DNA from: Candidatus Zixiibacteriota bacterium
GTDB lineage: Bacteria; Zixibacteria; MSB-5A5; JAABVY01
Length of the DNA stretch: 64,000 bases
Direction: 5' to 3'
Assembly (NCBI GenBank): GCA_011056555.1
Contig: DSEQ01000001.1
Location: 1-64,000 of the forward strand
Shown here: positions 19,294 through 27,632 of the stretch, in pieces
Layout: each line of letters starts with the position of its first letter
Numbering within the stretch: position 1 is the first letter of the stretch
Made by a program: the position numbers and the translations under genes
The notes under the pieces: generated by a model
What the model was told of the DNA's origin: nothing
The model's input: the letters and a program-made list of their open reading frames with translations, nothing else
The model's database searches: none

Positions 19294-19830
19294 TTAAACG
19301 ATTTTGCCCGCCAACAGGTAACAAAATGTTCCCAGTCCTATCGCTATGCCATAAGGTATATGGATGCTTTTTTTCATCTGCTCGGCCGGCAGTACGAAGC
19401 ATCGGGATATAAAAATAGCACAGACGATAAGCCATATTCTTTTTAAGGTAGCCCTTAACTGTTTGTTGAAAATGGCCACGATCAGGGCCAAAATTCCTCC
19501 CGCAAGCGTGGTATACAAAAATATATTCAGAACCGAGTATCCTCCCAGAAGCGCGCCCAGAGCCCCCATAAATTTGACATCGCCGCCGCCCATACGTCCC
19601 AGTGTATAAGGAATAATCATTAAGCCTACACCGGCGAAGAGTCCCAGCAGCGAAAATAAAAGACCATGCCAGCCACTGACCAGAGTGTTCAGAAGAACGC
19701 CCAGGACGATGGCTGGCAAGGTCAAACGGTTGGCAATAATTCGATAACGATAATCGCTATGCATTGCAAGTAAGGTTAACAATATGGCTGCTGCTATAAC
19801 CAGATTATCTATTTTGATTATGTCGCTCAT
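19294..19830 (-). CDS. cpaA: Prepilin peptidase TadV/CpaA
   Basis: This 178-residue membrane aspartyl protease has about six hydrophobic segments and the two family aspartates: one in MHSDYRYRII after the first helix and one in the GxGD motif (MGGGDVKF). It lacks the N-methylation domain, as is normal for TadV. It cleaves Flp pilin and TadE-like pseudopilins at the cytoplasmic side of the membrane. It lies 26 nt after the flp stop. Confidence 0.92.
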   Translation of the reverse strand: MSDIIKIDNLVIAAAILLTLLAMHSDYRYRIIANRLTLPAIVLGVLLNTLVSGWHGLLFSLLGLFAGVGLMIIPYTLGRMGGGDVKFMGALGALLGGYSVLNIFLYTTLAGGILALIVAIFNKQLRATLKRIWLIVCAIFISRCFVLPAEQMKKSIHIPYGIAIGLGTFCYLLAGKIV

Positions 19831-19856
19831 TTAGTTAACCTCACTTCCTGTCACCC

Positions 19857-20021
19857 TTAAGCGGTCGGGGTTAAGGCATTCTGAATATTTGTGTAAATTG
19901 TCTGAACCAGCGGTCCAATTGCCCTGATAGCAAGAATCGCTACGATTGAGATGAATGATCCGAGCAGGGCGTACTCGATCATATCCTGCCCTTTTTCATC
20001 GCGGATAAGTTTTAGGAACAT
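19857..20021 (-). CDS. flp: Flp/Fap-type major pilin
   Basis: This 54-residue gene is not in the ORF track. It starts at the ATG at 20021, with a strong AGGAGG about 6 nt upstream. It has a short leader (MFLKLIRDEKG), then QDMIEYALL, giving the classical cleavage after Gly11 with Glu at +5 followed by Tyr. A hydrophobic helix of about 25 residues follows. This is the major subunit of the Tad pilus and the first gene of the operon. It has its own leader with a stem-loop and a sigma-54-like promoter. Confidence 0.9.
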   Translation of the reverse strand: MFLKLIRDEKGQDMIEYALLGSFISIVAILAIRAIGPLVQTIYTNIQNALTPTA

Positions 20022-20062
20022 TAGCTCCTCCTAAGGTTAATGGTTTATCCTTCCTGGCTATT

Positions 20063-20100
20063 AAAAACACCCGACTCTTATCGTGATGAGTCGATCGGTG
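20063..20100 (-). terminator. Leader hairpin with T-tract upstream of flp (possible attenuator)
   Basis: On the minus strand CACC-gat-CGACTC, a 10-nt loop, then GAGTCGGGTG is followed by TTTTT. This is a bulged 10-bp stem with a U-tract, of the form of an intrinsic terminator. It lies about 40 nt before the flp start and after the predicted promoter. A competing pairing, GTCGA with TCGAC just 5' of it, shares bases with this stem, so the leader could switch between two forms. It could also be the terminator of something further upstream. Confidence 0.45.
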
Positions 20101-20130
20101 TCGACTTCCTATGTGGTTGTCAGATGATTC

Positions 20131-20147
20131 CGCAAATCTTATGCCAG
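20131..20147 (-). promoter_or_regulatory. Sigma-54-type promoter for the Tad pilus operon
   Basis: The minus strand reads CTGGCATAAGATTTGCG. It matches the -24/-12 consensus YTGGCACG-N4-TTGCW with GG and GC exactly 10 nt apart. It lies 110 nt before the flp ATG, so the 5' leader would be about 100 nt. No comparable sigma-70 promoter is evident nearby. No enhancer-binding activator gene is visible in the window. Confidence 0.5.
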
Positions 20148-20671
20148 CAGGATTCGCGAATTTAAATTGTGCAGCGATTCACCCCAATTTACATTTCTGA
20201 CCCCGGAAAGCAGGATATGAGTTAAGTTTCGGCCAAAACCGCATGAAATTTATCTGATTAGGCCGGCTGCGCTGTATATAATTACCTTAATGAATAGATG
20301 ATCTCGTCCTTAGATTTATGTCAGCGGCGGTCTGCCTGCTGGTCAGGGTTTGAGCAAGTGAAATTTGTATGCAAAACGATGACATCAAGTTCATTTTTTT
20401 TGAAATAAGTTGCATCCTTTTGCCTACCTGATACTCATGCTCGCGGCCTCCATCAACATACCTATTTTGGTTTCTCCATTGATTTTCGCCCAAAATTGTC
20501 CCAACCGAAGACCGTTGCGGGGTTATGTTCAAAACGGGCCGCGGCTGAATTTTCCCGCCAATAAAATTTCATTCCTTATTTATAGACTATTAAGGCGCGA
20601 ATCCGCCTTACCGATACTTGTAATAGCATAATTTTAATTAACCTGAGAATTCGAAAAGAAGGATATATTCT
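20148..20671. other. Divergent intergenic region
   Basis: About 520 nt between the divergent flp operon and the zinc-ribbon membrane protein gene. It should hold activator sites for the flp promoter and a promoter for the plus-strand gene. I find no further gene, RNA or repeat in it. Confidence 0.4.
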
Positions 20672-21376
20672 ATGAAATCAAAAGGCATATTTACTCTGGG
20701 TATATTCCTGATATGTATAGCGCTGGGTTTCTTCATATATGTTTTTGAGGCCAAAACCGTATTGGCAGGCATTCCGACCGATCTGATATCTTCGAATAGC
20801 TTCAAGTATGCCGGTTATATAGCAGCCGTACTGGGAATGACTTTTCTTTTCGCCGGACTCTTCAAGACCCGCAGCCTGGTTGCCGAATATGAAAAGCTGC
20901 GCAGGAGCCTCGGTAAATCAAGTGATTCCGGGGAAACCGAAGTCAGGGATTCGATTCCTGTGGTGAGTTTCAAATGCCTGAATTGCAAAAAGAACATCAA
21001 CGCTGAATTCCTGAAGGGAAATGACTCGATTGAATGCCCGCATTGTCATGTAAGGAATATGATTCCTGAATCAGCTATTGGCTCGCTTACTCATGTTATG
21101 CTCCGGAATAAGAAGGGCAGGATAGTGACCCCTCCAAGTAAATCCAACGAGTCAAATGGATTTGTGATATCCTTTTTGAACTTGTTGGCCTGGATAAACC
21201 TGATTGTGCTGTCCGCTGCAGGCGCTTATCTGATATGGCGGGGGGTACCCTCGAATATCAGCGAAAATGTCTATCTGGGCGGTGTAATGATATATGCCGG
21301 GCTGATATTTACGGCCCTGATGTTCGGCGTGGTATGGCTGTCATTTAATCAATTCAGTAAGAGCCATTCTCAATAG
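20672..21376 (+). CDS. Zinc-ribbon membrane protein, unknown function
   Basis: This 234-residue protein has two membrane helices near the N-terminus (about 5-27 and 48-68). A cytoplasmic or periplasmic domain follows with a CLNC...CPHC zinc ribbon at about residues 100-128, then two more helices near the C-terminus (about 165-190 and 200-222). The ribbon resembles those used to bind other proteins or nucleic acids. An AGAAGGAT sequence lies upstream of the ATG. The family is not recognised. It stands alone, divergent from the Tad operon. Confidence 0.6.
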   Translation: MKSKGIFTLGIFLICIALGFFIYVFEAKTVLAGIPTDLISSNSFKYAGYIAAVLGMTFLFAGLFKTRSLVAEYEKLRRSLGKSSDSGETEVRDSIPVVSFKCLNCKKNINAEFLKGNDSIECPHCHVRNMIPESAIGSLTHVMLRNKKGRIVTPPSKSNESNGFVISFLNLLAWINLIVLSAAGAYLIWRGVPSNISENVYLGGVMIYAGLIFTALMFGVVWLSFNQFSKSHSQ

Positions 21377-21463
21377 CAATCCGGCCAAGCCTCAGCAAAT
21401 CGCTAAGTCCGGCCTCTTTCTCAGGACGATCCTGTCAGCGCGGGGGGTATTGCGTGTACTTTG

Positions 21464-22111
21464 TTACAACAACTTACCTTCGCTCAGAAATCTGTTATAC
21501 TGCTCTTTAAACAGCTTACATATCATCTTCGCACCTTCAAAAGCAGGTTCAATTACATTACAGAGAAATTCTTTCTCATGCCCAAAGAAGGCGGTATAGA
21601 TATCTGCAAGACAGGCCTCGCATTTTTCAACATTTTCGGCAATTCCGGCATTCAACTGTTTGAGCAGATCGTGCTGGTAGGCTGTCAGGGGTGTGTCCGG
21701 ATAATATATATTGCCAACGATAAAGCATGAAAGCGGATTTCTCTTCCTGATTCGGGCCAGCAATTTTTCATGTTCTAAGACAATTTCTTTGACGACAAGT
21801 CGACTGGGATCTCCCAGGAGGGAAATAACATCATTTCCTGCTATAGTGAGCGTAATCAGGTCGGCTTCATGGTCAAAAGGTACCTCTCGAATGACGCATC
21901 CGTCAAAGGTCTCATCGATAAGACCCCATCCAGGCCCCAGAAATTTGAAGAACTGGCTGACCGCTCCACCGCCCTTGATACCGGTATAGTAGTCAATGCT
22001 CATGCTGTCGCCCAGCGCCAGGTATATGCGACCTCTACTATTTTCTTTGCTGGCTTTCGCAAATTCCATCGCCATAATATTATGGTAATGTGAATAGTCT
22101 CCCGTACGCAA
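21464..22111 (-). CDS. SGNH/GDSL-type hydrolase
   Basis: The product has block I GDSMS at about residue 33 and block III GND (TIAGNDV), which mark an SGNH fold esterase. In place of the usual block V D-x-x-H-P, the sequence reads NVIEPAFEGA, so the catalytic Asp and His are not in their normal form. This may be a divergent subfamily. The track start at 22111 is a TTG; an ATG at 22075 or 22069 is equally possible, and none has a clear binding site. There is no signal peptide, so it would be cytoplasmic. The substrate is unknown. Confidence 0.65.
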   Translation of the reverse strand: MRTGDYSHYHNIMAMEFAKASKENSRGRIYLALGDSMSIDYYTGIKGGGAVSQFFKFLGPGWGLIDETFDGCVIREVPFDHEADLITLTIAGNDVISLLGDPSRLVVKEIVLEHEKLLARIRKRNPLSCFIVGNIYYPDTPLTAYQHDLLKQLNAGIAENVEKCEACLADIYTAFFGHEKEFLCNVIEPAFEGAKMICKLFKEQYNRFLSEGKLL

Positions 22112-22212
22112 GTTTGTTGTTTTGTGCTTATTATAAATCCTGACAGATAGAGAACTCTGTATGAAAACTGTTGTAAGATAAAATAATATGCATTGCGGAA
22201 TTTTGAGGTCGA

Positions 22213-22956
22213 ATGGATACAGGAATTGAAATACTGGCCGGAATCGATGATGCCACCAAATGCCCCTGTATTGGAAGCATCTTCATTGCCGGGGTTGTGG
22301 CTGATGAAAGGCTGGTTGAAAAATGGCGCAAAGCCGGGGTTAAGGACAGCAAGTTGTTGAGCCGTAAGCGGCGCGATGAGCTCTGCCGGATAATCAGGAG
22401 CACAGCCCTGACAACCTCGATCAGACATATCCCGCCCCTGGAAATCGATGATAAATCGCTCAACCTGAATTCGTGGGAGATGGTGGCCTTCCTGAAACTG
22501 CTCAGAAATCTTCACCGTAAACATCGATTCAGCAGGGTGATAGTTGACAACTGGGAGGTCTCGACCGAGTTGTTTTTCAGGCGGCTGGAGCTGTTGACAG
22601 GCCGGGGTATGGCGCCGCTGCTTCAAGAGAAGGCGGTGCTGATCCCCAAACGCCTGCACCGCAACATCGAGATCAACCCGGAACATCAGGCTGATAAAAA
22701 TCATGTCATCGTGGGAGCCGCGTCAATACTCGCCAGGGCCGCTTCCGACCGGCAGTATGACCGCTATCGCAAACTTTATGGTGACTTTGGTTCCGGCAGC
22801 CCGGGCGATCCCAAAACGCGTTATTATGTCTGGAAACATCGAAACAACCCTACCCCCATAATCCGCCAGAGCTGGAATACCTATAAAACTTTATGCCGAC
22901 TTGACGACTTTGGTGATGATTATACTCAGAGGAAGAAAAATGGAGATCGAAGATGA
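22213..22956 (+). CDS. rnhB: Ribonuclease HII, archaeal-type
   Basis: RNase HII removes ribonucleotides from DNA and RNA primers. The 247-residue product shows the whole family pattern: GIDDA at residues 10-14, GVKDSK, VIVD, HQADKNHVIVGAASILAR and GSGSPGDPKT, then a C-terminal RQSW. The last two features are typical of archaeal and eukaryotic RNase H2 and not of the common bacterial form. The usual DEAGRG is changed to DDATKC: the second acid is Asp, and the GRG loop that senses the ribonucleotide is lost. GAGGT lies 3 nt before the ATG. It is convergent with the ATP synthase operon. Confidence 0.82.
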   Translation: MDTGIEILAGIDDATKCPCIGSIFIAGVVADERLVEKWRKAGVKDSKLLSRKRRDELCRIIRSTALTTSIRHIPPLEIDDKSLNLNSWEMVAFLKLLRNLHRKHRFSRVIVDNWEVSTELFFRRLELLTGRGMAPLLQEKAVLIPKRLHRNIEINPEHQADKNHVIVGAASILARAASDRQYDRYRKLYGDFGSGSPGDPKTRYYVWKHRNNPTPIIRQSWNTYKTLCRLDDFGDDYTQRKKNGDRR

Positions 22957-23002
22957 CTCATTTAGAGTTTAAAATTTGGATTGCCTGAAAAAAGTGACAG
23001 GC

Positions 23003-23917
23003 TTATTCATCATCCTCTTCTTCTTCATCCTCATCGCCGGTCAGCGCTTCATAACCGGCCACCATATCCAGCAGCTCTGAGGTTATGCTTTCCTGTCTCT
23101 CATGGTGATACTCGGAGGTCAATCGATCCAGTTGCTCTTCGATATTTTTTTCGGCCGCCTGCATGGCCGCCAGGCGGCTGGCGTTTTCGCCGGCCAGAGA
23201 TTCCGCCAGCGCGCGATATAATCCGGAAAACATATACTGTCGAACCAGGGCCGAGAGAAGATTATCGGTAGCGATCCTGTAGTTGGGAATAACTTTGTCC
23301 GGCCATTTCCTGTCTGACAGCTCTTCCAGCCAGCTCGCGGTTATGGGCAAAAGTCTCTGGCTGACAGGCTGGTAACTGGAACCGGATGATTTCCTGTTAT
23401 AGAACAGGCGCAGATTGATAAAACCCCGCTCTTTCCTCAGCTTTTCCAACATGGACAATATATTCTCAATCGAATTGGATATAGTCTCGACCGAAGCGGG
23501 AGCAGGGAAGGACCGCAGTAAATCAAAATCGCTGTCAGCCACTATGGAATACATTTTGACCCCGATCACAAGCAGCTCTATTTTCCCGATGTTTTCTTCC
23601 ATTTCTTCACGGTTTTTTTCCAGAAGATCAAAAGCGCGTTCATTGAACTGCCCGCACATTCCCTGGTCGGACCCTATTATCAGGGCTACCGTCTGTTCCG
23701 TATGCTGGCGTTCCCGGATCAAGCGCACAAGCCGTCCCGACTTTCGTGAGAGGGCCTGGAATCCGAGTTCAATTGTATGGTAGTACAATTGAGCCGATTC
23801 AACCGCTTTTTCATATTGACGGATGCTTACTGCCGCCATGGCCTTCATGGTCTTTACCACCGACATCAGGTCTGTGACGCTCTGAATTCTGTTCTGCAGT
23901 GCCTCAAGAGTTGCCAT
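23003..23917 (-). CDS. atpG: N-type F-ATPase subunit gamma
   Basis: This 304-residue product is the central stalk of F1. The N-terminal helix (LQNRIQSVTDLMSVVKTMKAMAA) and the C-terminal helix (AAEKNIEEQLDRL...ERQESITSELLDMVAG) form the rotor coiled coil; the middle is a Rossmann-like domain. The tail is very acidic. It overlaps the alpha gene by 14 nt and is the last gene, which matches the atpDCQRBEFAG order of N-ATPases. Confidence 0.92.
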   Translation of the reverse strand: MATLEALQNRIQSVTDLMSVVKTMKAMAAVSIRQYEKAVESAQLYYHTIELGFQALSRKSGRLVRLIRERQHTEQTVALIIGSDQGMCGQFNERAFDLLEKNREEMEENIGKIELLVIGVKMYSIVADSDFDLLRSFPAPASVETISNSIENILSMLEKLRKERGFINLRLFYNRKSSGSSYQPVSQRLLPITASWLEELSDRKWPDKVIPNYRIATDNLLSALVRQYMFSGLYRALAESLAGENASRLAAMQAAEKNIEEQLDRLTSEYHHERQESITSELLDMVAGYEALTGDEDEEEEDDE

Positions 23918-25445
23918 CTGACTCCTCGAGATTCAGTTTCTCCCTGAATAAATTCAGGAGCTGCTCAATATCTTTATCTTTGAGTTTTTCATTGTTCAAT
24001 ATCTTTTTCGAAATATCTTCGGCCTGATCCAGCATTGTTTGCCTGACCTTGCTTGAGATATCTCTCACCTCTGCAGGCTGGAATTGGTCGAAAAGACCAT
24101 TATTGACAGCAACCAGGACAGCAATCTGCTCGGGCACACTGAGGGGTTTATATTGAGGCTGCTTGAGAGCCTGCCGCACACGTTCCCCGCGCTTGAGCTT
24201 GCGGCGGGTTTCCTCATCGAGACGGGTGCTGAAACGCGAGAAGGTTTCCAGTTCTTCGAACTGGGAATAGGCCAGCTTCAAATCCCCGGCCAATCCGTGA
24301 TAGGCGGCAAGCTGAGTTTTTCCTCCAACCCGCGAGACCGATTTGCCAATATCGATCGCGGGAAGAATTCCCTGCCGATATAACTTGGGCGACAGATATA
24401 TCTGCCCATCGGTAATGGAAATCAAATTAGTAGGAATATAGGCCGAGATATTCTGCGCCTGAGTTTCTATTACGGGCAGTGCGGTTAAAGAGCCCCCTTC
24501 GAGCTCCGGATTCAAATGGGTTGCCCGCTCCAGCAGACGGGAATGAATATAAAAGATATCGCCCGGGTATGCCTCGCGCGCTGGCGGACGGCGCAGGAGT
24601 AAGGACAGCTCACGGTATGCCCTGGCATGCAGCGTCAGGTCGTCGTATACCACCAGCGCATCACGGCCCCGGTCCCTGAAATACTCTCCCATCGAAGTGG
24701 CGGAATAAGGAGCAATATATTTCAAGCCGGGAGGATTTTCCCCGGAGGCAGCCACCACAATCGTATAATCAAGAGCATCGTGTTGACGCAGGTCCTCAAT
24801 TACCGATGCAATATCCGAACTCTTCTTGCCGATAGCGCAGTAGATGCAGATGACATCCTGATCGCGCTGATTAATTATCGTGTCCAGAGCTATAGCTGTC
24901 TTTCCCGTCTTGCGGTCCCCCAGAATGAGTTCTCGTTGACCTCGACCAACCGGGATAAGGGCATCGATTGCCTTGATTCCGGTCAGCAGCGGCTTTTTGA
25001 CAGGGTCACGATCCATCATCGAGGGCGCCTCGCGCTCGACCGGCATACGATTTTCCGTGTTTACGGGACCGCCTCCGTCAAGAGGACGGCCGATCGCATC
25101 GACCACCCGCCCGATCAGCTCTTCACCCACAGGCACATCAATCACACGATGAGATCGTTTGACCTCGCTTGCAACCGGGATATCTGCGCCTCTGTCCAGC
25201 AGGATAATACCTGTCTGGCGCGGCTTGAGGTTGAATACTATTCCTCGCAGCCCTCCAGGAAACCTGACCAGCTCCTGAAATCCGACGCTCCTCAACCCCC
25301 GTACCCAGGCAATACTCGAGATTACCGCGACCGTGCGCCCGCTCTCATACATCTCCAGGTTGTATTTATATTCCCTGCGGGTGCTCTCAAGCAGTGATAA
25401 TGTATGGTCGATGATAGATTTTAAACCGGTATCTTCTGGGCTCAT
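23904..25445 (-). CDS. atpA: N-type F-ATPase subunit alpha
   Basis: This 513-residue non-catalytic nucleotide-binding subunit has P-loop GDRKTGKT at about residues 170-177 and the alpha signature PAIDIGKSVSRVGGKTQ. The length is normal. Unlike a standard F-ATPase operon, alpha is separated from beta by the whole membrane part, and no delta gene precedes it. It lies 10 nt behind the b subunit gene and overlaps gamma. Confidence 0.95.
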   Translation of the reverse strand: MSPEDTGLKSIIDHTLSLLESTRREYKYNLEMYESGRTVAVISSIAWVRGLRSVGFQELVRFPGGLRGIVFNLKPRQTGIILLDRGADIPVASEVKRSHRVIDVPVGEELIGRVVDAIGRPLDGGGPVNTENRMPVEREAPSMMDRDPVKKPLLTGIKAIDALIPVGRGQRELILGDRKTGKTAIALDTIINQRDQDVICIYCAIGKKSSDIASVIEDLRQHDALDYTIVVAASGENPPGLKYIAPYSATSMGEYFRDRGRDALVVYDDLTLHARAYRELSLLLRRPPAREAYPGDIFYIHSRLLERATHLNPELEGGSLTALPVIETQAQNISAYIPTNLISITDGQIYLSPKLYRQGILPAIDIGKSVSRVGGKTQLAAYHGLAGDLKLAYSQFEELETFSRFSTRLDEETRRKLKRGERVRQALKQPQYKPLSVPEQIAVLVAVNNGLFDQFQPAEVRDISSKVRQTMLDQAEDISKKILNNEKLKDKDIEQLLNLFREKLNLEESDGNS

Positions 25446-25455
25446 AATGAATCAC

Positions 25456-26313
25456 TCACTTATCCGACTGGGAGGGCTTTTCAGGCTCCTGTTCTTCTGG
25501 CTTTTTATTATCGTCTTCACCGTCAGGTTTATCCTGGCCCTTCACTTTCTCGGCTTTTAGTTCGACCATCCGCTCTTTGAATTCTTCTTCAAGCCCTTCA
25601 AGATAATCATCGATATTCCATTCTATGCGCTGGCCTTCCGCCACCAGTGCGATTCCACACCTCAGGTCGCTGTCTTCTTCGTAATCGATATCCCTGATCC
25701 CATCGAGCTTATCTTTCAGGGCCCTGGTCAGCTTCTCTTTTGTCTTGCCGGAAATCTCAAAAGAACTCAGTACCTGCACCTGGCCCTTGTTGCCGCTGAC
25801 CGAACTTTTCAATTTGTCCAGCTGTTTCTGGCTCAGTTCCGAGAACCGTTCAAGGAAGCGGTCAATCATCTGCTCCTGCAGTTCAGCGCCGGCCAGGTCA
25901 TCGAGAACCTGTCTGGAGATTTCAAAGACCTGCCGGGCAGTGCGGTCTCTGAGCGTATTAAGAATCGAGGATTTCTCGTGTTCCAGGGATTTCTGCCAGT
26001 CCTGTCGAAGCTGCTCTATTTCCTCCCTGGATTCATGCAGCATCTGCTTCTTTCGTTTTTCAGCTTCTTCTTTCGCATCCGATATGATTTCCTCCCGCTT
26101 TCCTTCGAGCTCCTTCTTTTTATTCTCGTATTCCTCGCGCAGTTTTTCCGCTTCGGTTTTTTTATCATCGGCTTCCTTGAGGCGGGATGATATTTTCTCA
26201 CGCCGTTTATCCATGCTGTCCACTATGCGGTCGTAGAGAAAATGCTTCAGGAGCCAGACCAGAATCAAAAAGTTTACGATCTGTGCGATCAATGTAAACC
26301 AGTCTATCTGCAT
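25456..26313 (-). CDS. atpF: N-type F-ATPase subunit b with delta-like C-terminus
   Basis: This 285-residue protein is far longer than the usual 150-170. One N-terminal membrane helix (WFTLIAQIVNFLILVWLL) and a long charged coiled coil (about 35-150) form the stator. The part from about 160 to 250 ends in DLRCGIALVAEGQRIEWNID, which resembles the C-terminal strand pair of the delta subunit. As no delta gene is present, this subunit probably covers both roles. A highly charged tail of about 40 residues follows. The fusion idea is inference from motif and context. Confidence 0.88.
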   Translation of the reverse strand: MQIDWFTLIAQIVNFLILVWLLKHFLYDRIVDSMDKRREKISSRLKEADDKKTEAEKLREEYENKKKELEGKREEIISDAKEEAEKRKKQMLHESREEIEQLRQDWQKSLEHEKSSILNTLRDRTARQVFEISRQVLDDLAGAELQEQMIDRFLERFSELSQKQLDKLKSSVSGNKGQVQVLSSFEISGKTKEKLTRALKDKLDGIRDIDYEEDSDLRCGIALVAEGQRIEWNIDDYLEGLEEEFKERMVELKAEKVKGQDKPDGEDDNKKPEEQEPEKPSQSDK

Positions 26314-26314
26314 C

Positions 26315-26596
26315 TTATTGTCCTCCCGCCTGCGCGGTTACATAGTTCCAGAAGGGGTTGGCGAAAATCAGAATAATCGCTATAACGAAACAGTAGATCG
26401 CGGTCGACTCGATCATGGCCATACCCACGAAAAGAGTACGGGTGATCGTATTGGACTCATCCGGCTGCTGGGCGATAGAATCCAGCGCCCGTGCCAGGGC
26501 GCGCCCCTCTCCAAGAGCCGGTCCGATCGAGCCGATAGCGATAGCCAGCCCCGCACCTAAAACCGAGGCTGCGCCGATAATACTTATGCTGTCCAT
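26315..26596 (-). CDS. atpE: N-type F-ATPase subunit c
   Basis: This 93-residue hairpin forms the rotor ring. The second helix has E63-S64-T65 and Y68 (MIESTAIY), the residues that bind sodium in Ilyobacter-type c subunits. The glutamine of the first helix is replaced by E30 (LGEG), giving two acids per binding site, as reported for N-ATPases. The ion may be sodium or protons and cannot be settled from sequence. The start overlaps the stop of the a subunit gene (TGATG). Confidence 0.95.
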   Translation of the reverse strand: MDSISIIGAASVLGAGLAIAIGSIGPALGEGRALARALDSIAQQPDESNTITRTLFVGMAMIESTAIYCFVIAIILIFANPFWNYVTAQAGGQ

Positions 26597-27324
26597 CAGT
26601 TATCCTCCTCGTCTTTATTTTCTGTTTGATTATTTTCATCATTTTGATGTTCCTCCTCGGAACGCGCCCGGGAGGCCGAACCGATATATACCGCCGCCAG
26701 TATGGCGAAAATATAGGCGTGAATCTGCCCGATCAGAAGACTCAACACCTGCATGACCACCGGTACAAAAAGCGGCGCTACCGCCAGAAGGACAGCAGCT
26801 ATCATCGTGCCGCTGAGTACATTGCCAAAAAGACGGACTGCCAGAGCCAGTGTGCGCGAAAACTCGGAGATCACCAGGAAGGGAAACATAATCGGGGTAG
26901 GTTTGAGATAGTGCTTCAGGTATCCTCCCACTCCGCGCCGGCTTATGCCGAAAATAGGTACCGCAAAGAAGACACAGATGGCCAGGGCGCCGGTGGTATA
27001 AATTGAACCGGTGGGCGGATGATACTCGGGTACGAATGCCAGTAAATTGGACAATGAAATAAACATAAACAGGGTGCCCAGAAATGGCAGGTATCTCTTC
27101 GGATCCTCTCTGACTATTTGTCTGATCTGGTCCCGGATATATTCCACCACAGTTTCAAGAAAGCTCTGCCAGCGGGACATCTTAAATCCGGATTTAAGGT
27201 TTCTGGTGACAAGTATGGAAATCAATACCAGAATAGCCATCACCACCCAGGTGAATACAATCGTGGCATTCAGGGTGATGAATTTCCATTCCCAGTATAT
27301 TATGGAATCGGGACTTATGGTCAT
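26596..27324 (-). CDS. atpB: N-type F-ATPase subunit a
   Basis: The track frame begins at 27639, but its first 105 codons are only the shadow of atpR. The real start is the ATG at 27324 (MTISPDS), with AAGGAG 10 nt upstream, overlapping the atpR stop by 3 nt. The 242-residue product has five or six membrane helices. The helix ALAVRLFGNVLSGTMI carries the essential arginine, and the last helix ends in IGQIHAYIFAILAAVYIG. It forms the ion path next to the c ring. Confidence 0.93.
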   Translation of the reverse strand: MTISPDSIIYWEWKFITLNATIVFTWVVMAILVLISILVTRNLKSGFKMSRWQSFLETVVEYIRDQIRQIVREDPKRYLPFLGTLFMFISLSNLLAFVPEYHPPTGSIYTTGALAICVFFAVPIFGISRRGVGGYLKHYLKPTPIMFPFLVISEFSRTLALAVRLFGNVLSGTMIAAVLLAVAPLFVPVVMQVLSLLIGQIHAYIFAILAAVYIGSASRARSEEEHQNDENNQTENKDEEDN

Positions 27325-27632
27325 ACTCGACGATCTCCTTTTGTCCTGTACGATTGCTGCCCGGGACCGAATTTTCCAACCATAACTGCACGGATTAGAA
27401 TTAAGCCTGCAAGACCGGCAGCCACTGAAATCCATCCGGCTCTGACCGCAAGGATGTAGAACACCAGCAGTATTACAGCCATTCGTACGAAAAAGCTGAA
27501 TAGCGTAATAAGGCCGGGACTGCCGCTCTTCATCAGCCTGTTTACTGTCATCCAGAGCAGGCTGTAATTGAATGCGCCCAATACCAGGCCGATTGCAAAA
27601 CCGATTATAATCTGTAATGATATATGTATCAG
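27321..27632 (-). CDS. atpR: N-ATPase accessory membrane protein AtpR
   Basis: This small protein has three membrane helices, with FAIGLVLGAFNYSLLW and a basic RMAVILLVF segment typical of AtpR, thought to help assemble the c ring. The track start at 27662 lies inside the antiporter gene without a binding site. GGAGGT ends 5 nt before a CTG at 27632 whose last bases overlap the antiporter stop (CTGA). I therefore propose CTG as the start, giving about 103 residues; an ATA or ATT nearby is less likely. It ends in a TGA that overlaps the atpB ATG. Confidence 0.75.
   Translation of the reverse strand: MIHISLQIIIGFAIGLVLGAFNYSLLWMTVNRLMKSGSPGLITLFSFFVRMAVILLVFYILAVRAGWISVAAGLAGLILIRAVMVGKFGPGQQSYRTKGDRRV

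Noticed and set aside
20030-20100. c-di-GMP riboswitch in the flp leader
   Set aside because: The conserved core bases of GEMM-type riboswitches could not be found; only a hairpin with T-tract is supported.
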